A stretch of 7,498 nt of DNA from an uncultured Robiginitomaculum sp. (GTDB taxonomy: Bacteria; Pseudomonadota; Alphaproteobacteria; Caulobacterales; Maricaulaceae). The stretch lies in NCBI GenBank assembly GCA_938003555.1, contig CALKXN010000211.1, positions 1 through 7,498 on the forward strand, in the 5' to 3' direction. Numbering within the stretch: the first letter of the stretch is position 1; the number at the start of each line of letters is the position of its first letter. The notes under the pieces were generated by a model. The model saw only the letters and a program-made list of their open reading frames with translations. It searched no databases and was not told the DNA's origin. Made by a program: the position numbers and the translations under genes. Shown piece by piece: positions 6,031 to 7,498 of this stretch.

Positions 6031-7104
6031 ATGAAAAACCTGATTGCGATCGCAACACTCAGCGCAGCCTCTATAATTTTATCGGCCTGCGCAACGCCAG
6101 CCCCGCCACCACCGCCGCCACCGCCAGAGCCCGTTGTCTACACGCCGCCGCCTGAGCCGGTCGTTTACACCCCTCCGCCCGCTCCTGTTGTGACTGTCTA
6201 TACGCCGCCTCAGCGCAGCATTGATGAGCGCTTGACCGAAGTTTTGGTGCGTGATGCCTCATACCATGGCTCGACGATGCAGAATGTGAGCCGCGCAGCC
6301 TATAACCCTATTCAAACCCGCGAGGACTTGGATGGTCATTTAGACAATTTGGCAGGCGTTTTCACGCCCCGCCTTGGCGCGGGCCTGCTAAGCTATGGCG
6401 GGTTAATCGCAGCGCAAAACCCATCCTTTGCCGACAGCGTCATTGAGCGCGCGACAAATGAAGGCGCGGATACCGTTGTTTTCAAATTATATTCTGATCC
6501 AAATTACGCCCTCACATTTAATGGGTCTTATGACGCCGCCAGTGACATTATGGCGGCCTGGAAAGACGACATAAGCGCCTTTGACAGCGCGGCTGCAGCG
6601 GTCAAAGCCCAGTCTTATGAGCTTCAAAAAGACCCGACATGGAAAAAAATGCGTTCCGGGGATCGCAAAGCTCGAATCACGAAATTCAAAGCCGCGCAAA
6701 CTTACGCCGTAAGCCTGCCTGACACATCTCAGCGCGCCATTGCGGCGGCGGGAAGCGTCACCTCATCTGATTTTGACGGCGCAAGCCGAAGCGCCGCATT
6801 CTGGCAAGCCTATGGCAAAACATCCAAGCCTGTCAGCTATGGCGGTGGCGGCCAAATCACGCCCAATGCGACCAAATCCTTGACCCTTGGAGCGCTCGAG
6901 GTTCTGGGCTCATCCGGTAAAAACAGTTCTACATGGATCGCAAATTACACAACTGATAACACTTTAAACCAGTGTCTGAACTGGGCGCGCTTGCACACAG
7001 AGCAGTGCCTTGCGGCGGGGCATTACAAATTCGAAGACGCATTTTGCGTTGCCGAACATGAGCTTAAAGACATCTCAGAATGCCTGACAAAAGGCGGCTA
7101 TTAG
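6031..7104 (+). CDS. Proline-rich lipoprotein with a four-cysteine C-terminus, function unknown
   Basis: I do not recognise this family. The 357-residue product has a classical lipoprotein signal peptide, MKNLIAIATLSAASIILSAC, with lipobox LSAC and lipidated Cys20. Residue +2 is Ala, so by the usual rule it would go to the outer membrane. A run of eight prolines (25-32) and three copies of a PEPVVYTPP-like unit (about 33-60) form a probably extended stalk. Residues 62-300 look globular and mostly helical. The C-terminal 45 residues carry Cys315, Cys326, Cys339 and Cys351 at regular spacing, probably two disulfides in a helical hairpin. Start 6031 has GGGAG 5 bases upstream; an in-frame TTG at 5971 would put 20 residues before the signal peptide and is rejected. 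It diverges from the kinase gene and precedes sufE by 46 bases. It may be an envelope or surface anchor, but that is an inference. Confidence 0.85.
   Translation: MKNLIAIATLSAASIILSACATPAPPPPPPPPEPVVYTPPPEPVVYTPPPAPVVTVYTPPQRSIDERLTEVLVRDASYHGSTMQNVSRAAYNPIQTREDLDGHLDNLAGVFTPRLGAGLLSYGGLIAAQNPSFADSVIERATNEGADTVVFKLYSDPNYALTFNGSYDAASDIMAAWKDDISAFDSAAAAVKAQSYELQKDPTWKKMRSGDRKARITKFKAAQTYAVSLPDTSQRAIAAAGSVTSSDFDGASRSAAFWQAYGKTSKPVSYGGGGQITPNATKSLTLGALEVLGSSGKNSSTWIANYTTDNTLNQCLNWARLHTEQCLAAGHYKFEDAFCVAEHELKDISECLTKGGY
6103..6213 (+). repeat. Polyproline run and PEPVVYTPP repeats within the lipoprotein
   Basis: Eight consecutive Pro codons (6103-6126) are followed by PEPVVYTPP, PEPVVYTPP and PAPVVTVYTPP. 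Synonymous codons differ between the copies, so the repeat is kept at protein rather than DNA level. The segment directly follows the lipidated cysteine and probably forms a stiff periplasmic spacer. Confidence 0.85.
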
Positions 7105-7128
7105 GCGCTAAGCTCTTGCAATTCATCG

Positions 7129-7149
7129 CTGCGCAGACCATTTGCGCAG
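7129..7149 (+). promoter_or_regulatory. Hairpin immediately before the sufE start codon
   Basis: CTGCGCA (7129-7135) and TGCGCAG (7143-7149) form a perfect 7-bp stem with a 7-base loop, ending one base before the ATG at 7151. It occupies the place where a Shine-Dalgarno would lie, and none is visible. It could control translation of sufE, be a protein-binding dyad, or be a weak terminator for the lipoprotein gene; the downstream bases are not a U-run. Confidence 0.45.
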
Positions 7150-7150
7150 T

Positions 7151-7498
7151 ATGACTATTTTCGCGCCGCACATCCAAGATCTCATTGATGATTTTTCCTT
7201 TCTGGACGATTGGGAAGAGCGCTATATGCACGTCATTGAAATGGGCAAAGCCCTTGCCCCGCTTGACGAAAGCGCGCGCAATGACGCCACGAAAGTCAAA
7301 GGCTGCGCAAGCCAAGTCTGGCTTGTAAGTGAGAGCGACAAAGCAAGCTCACCTCAAATGACATATAGCGGCGATAGCGACGCCTTTATTGTTAAAGGAC
7401 TGATTGCCATCGCCATTGCCATTTATTCCGGCCAAGCCGCCGCGGACATTATTGCAACCCCTGCCCGCCCGATATTTGATGCGCTGGGCCTATCCGAG
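7151..7498 (+). CDS. sufE: SufE, cysteine desulfurase sulfur-acceptor protein (3' end outside window)
   Basis: SufE accepts persulfide sulfur from the cysteine desulfurase SufS and passes it to the SufBCD scaffold in iron-sulfur cluster assembly in the cytoplasm. The visible 116 residues start MTIFAPHIQDLIDDFSFLDDW, followed by ERYMHVIEMGKALAPL, a family hallmark. The conserved VKGCASQVWL motif holds the active-site cysteine, Cys52. Then IVKGLIAIAIAIYSGQAAADI matches the conserved second half. The reading frame is still open at the window edge; the usual length of about 135-150 residues implies that some 20-35 residues are missing. No sufS, sufB, sufC or sufD is in view, so it seems to be encoded apart from the main suf cluster or near its end. 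No Shine-Dalgarno is seen; a hairpin abuts the ATG. The only other in-frame start downstream of a stop is TTG at 7142, inside that hairpin. Confidence 0.9.
   Translation, partial: MTIFAPHIQDLIDDFSFLDDWEERYMHVIEMGKALAPLDESARNDATKVKGCASQVWLVSESDKASSPQMTYSGDSDAFIVKGLIAIAIAIYSGQAAADIIATPARPIFDALGLSE

Overview
The window looks like chromosomal DNA of an alphaproteobacterium. A marine, stalked or budding relative of the Caulobacterales (Hyphomonadaceae type) fits best. The grounds are a DUF1491 gene (a family largely confined to Alphaproteobacteria), a membrane histidine kinase whose phosphoacceptor region reads like DivJ/PleC, an alphaproteobacterial SufE, and moderate GC content with Ala-rich proteins. 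This placement is an inference from protein character, not a database result. No transposase, integrase, CRISPR array, tRNA or rRNA is visible, and the genes look intact and native.

Layout from left to right. Positions 1-121 hold an RNA-like hairpin with a GNRA loop, possibly the end of a structured RNA lying outside the window, and a second small hairpin. A LysR/OxyR-type regulator follows on the minus strand (122-1036), with a palindrome exactly on its start codon. A 246-base gap then contains three stem-loops, the last a bidirectional terminator. Next is a DUF1491 gene on the minus strand (1283-1627). Divergent from it, over a very short gap with a sigma54-type promoter, lies a BcsB-like periplasmic protein (1694-4171, plus). 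It converges, with 8 bases between stop codons, on a six-helix sensor histidine kinase (4180-5871, minus). An AT-rich divergent region leads to an unrecognised proline-rich lipoprotein (6031-7104, plus). The 5' part of sufE (7151 to the edge, plus) closes the window and is preceded by a hairpin.

How the genes may work together. The BcsB-like protein, the DivJ-like kinase and the lipoprotein are all envelope proteins, and in Caulobacterales surface polysaccharide, polar kinases and the sigma54 regulon are tied to the cell cycle. A joint role in cell-cycle-controlled surface structure is therefore reasonable but unproven: no BcsA synthase or response regulator is in the window. The OxyR-like regulator and SufE both belong to oxidative-stress and iron-sulfur themes but are not physically linked. 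The points most worth a second look are the sigma54 promoter of the orphan bcsB-like gene, the OxyR-like protein lacking both redox cysteines, and the possible small RNA divergent from it.
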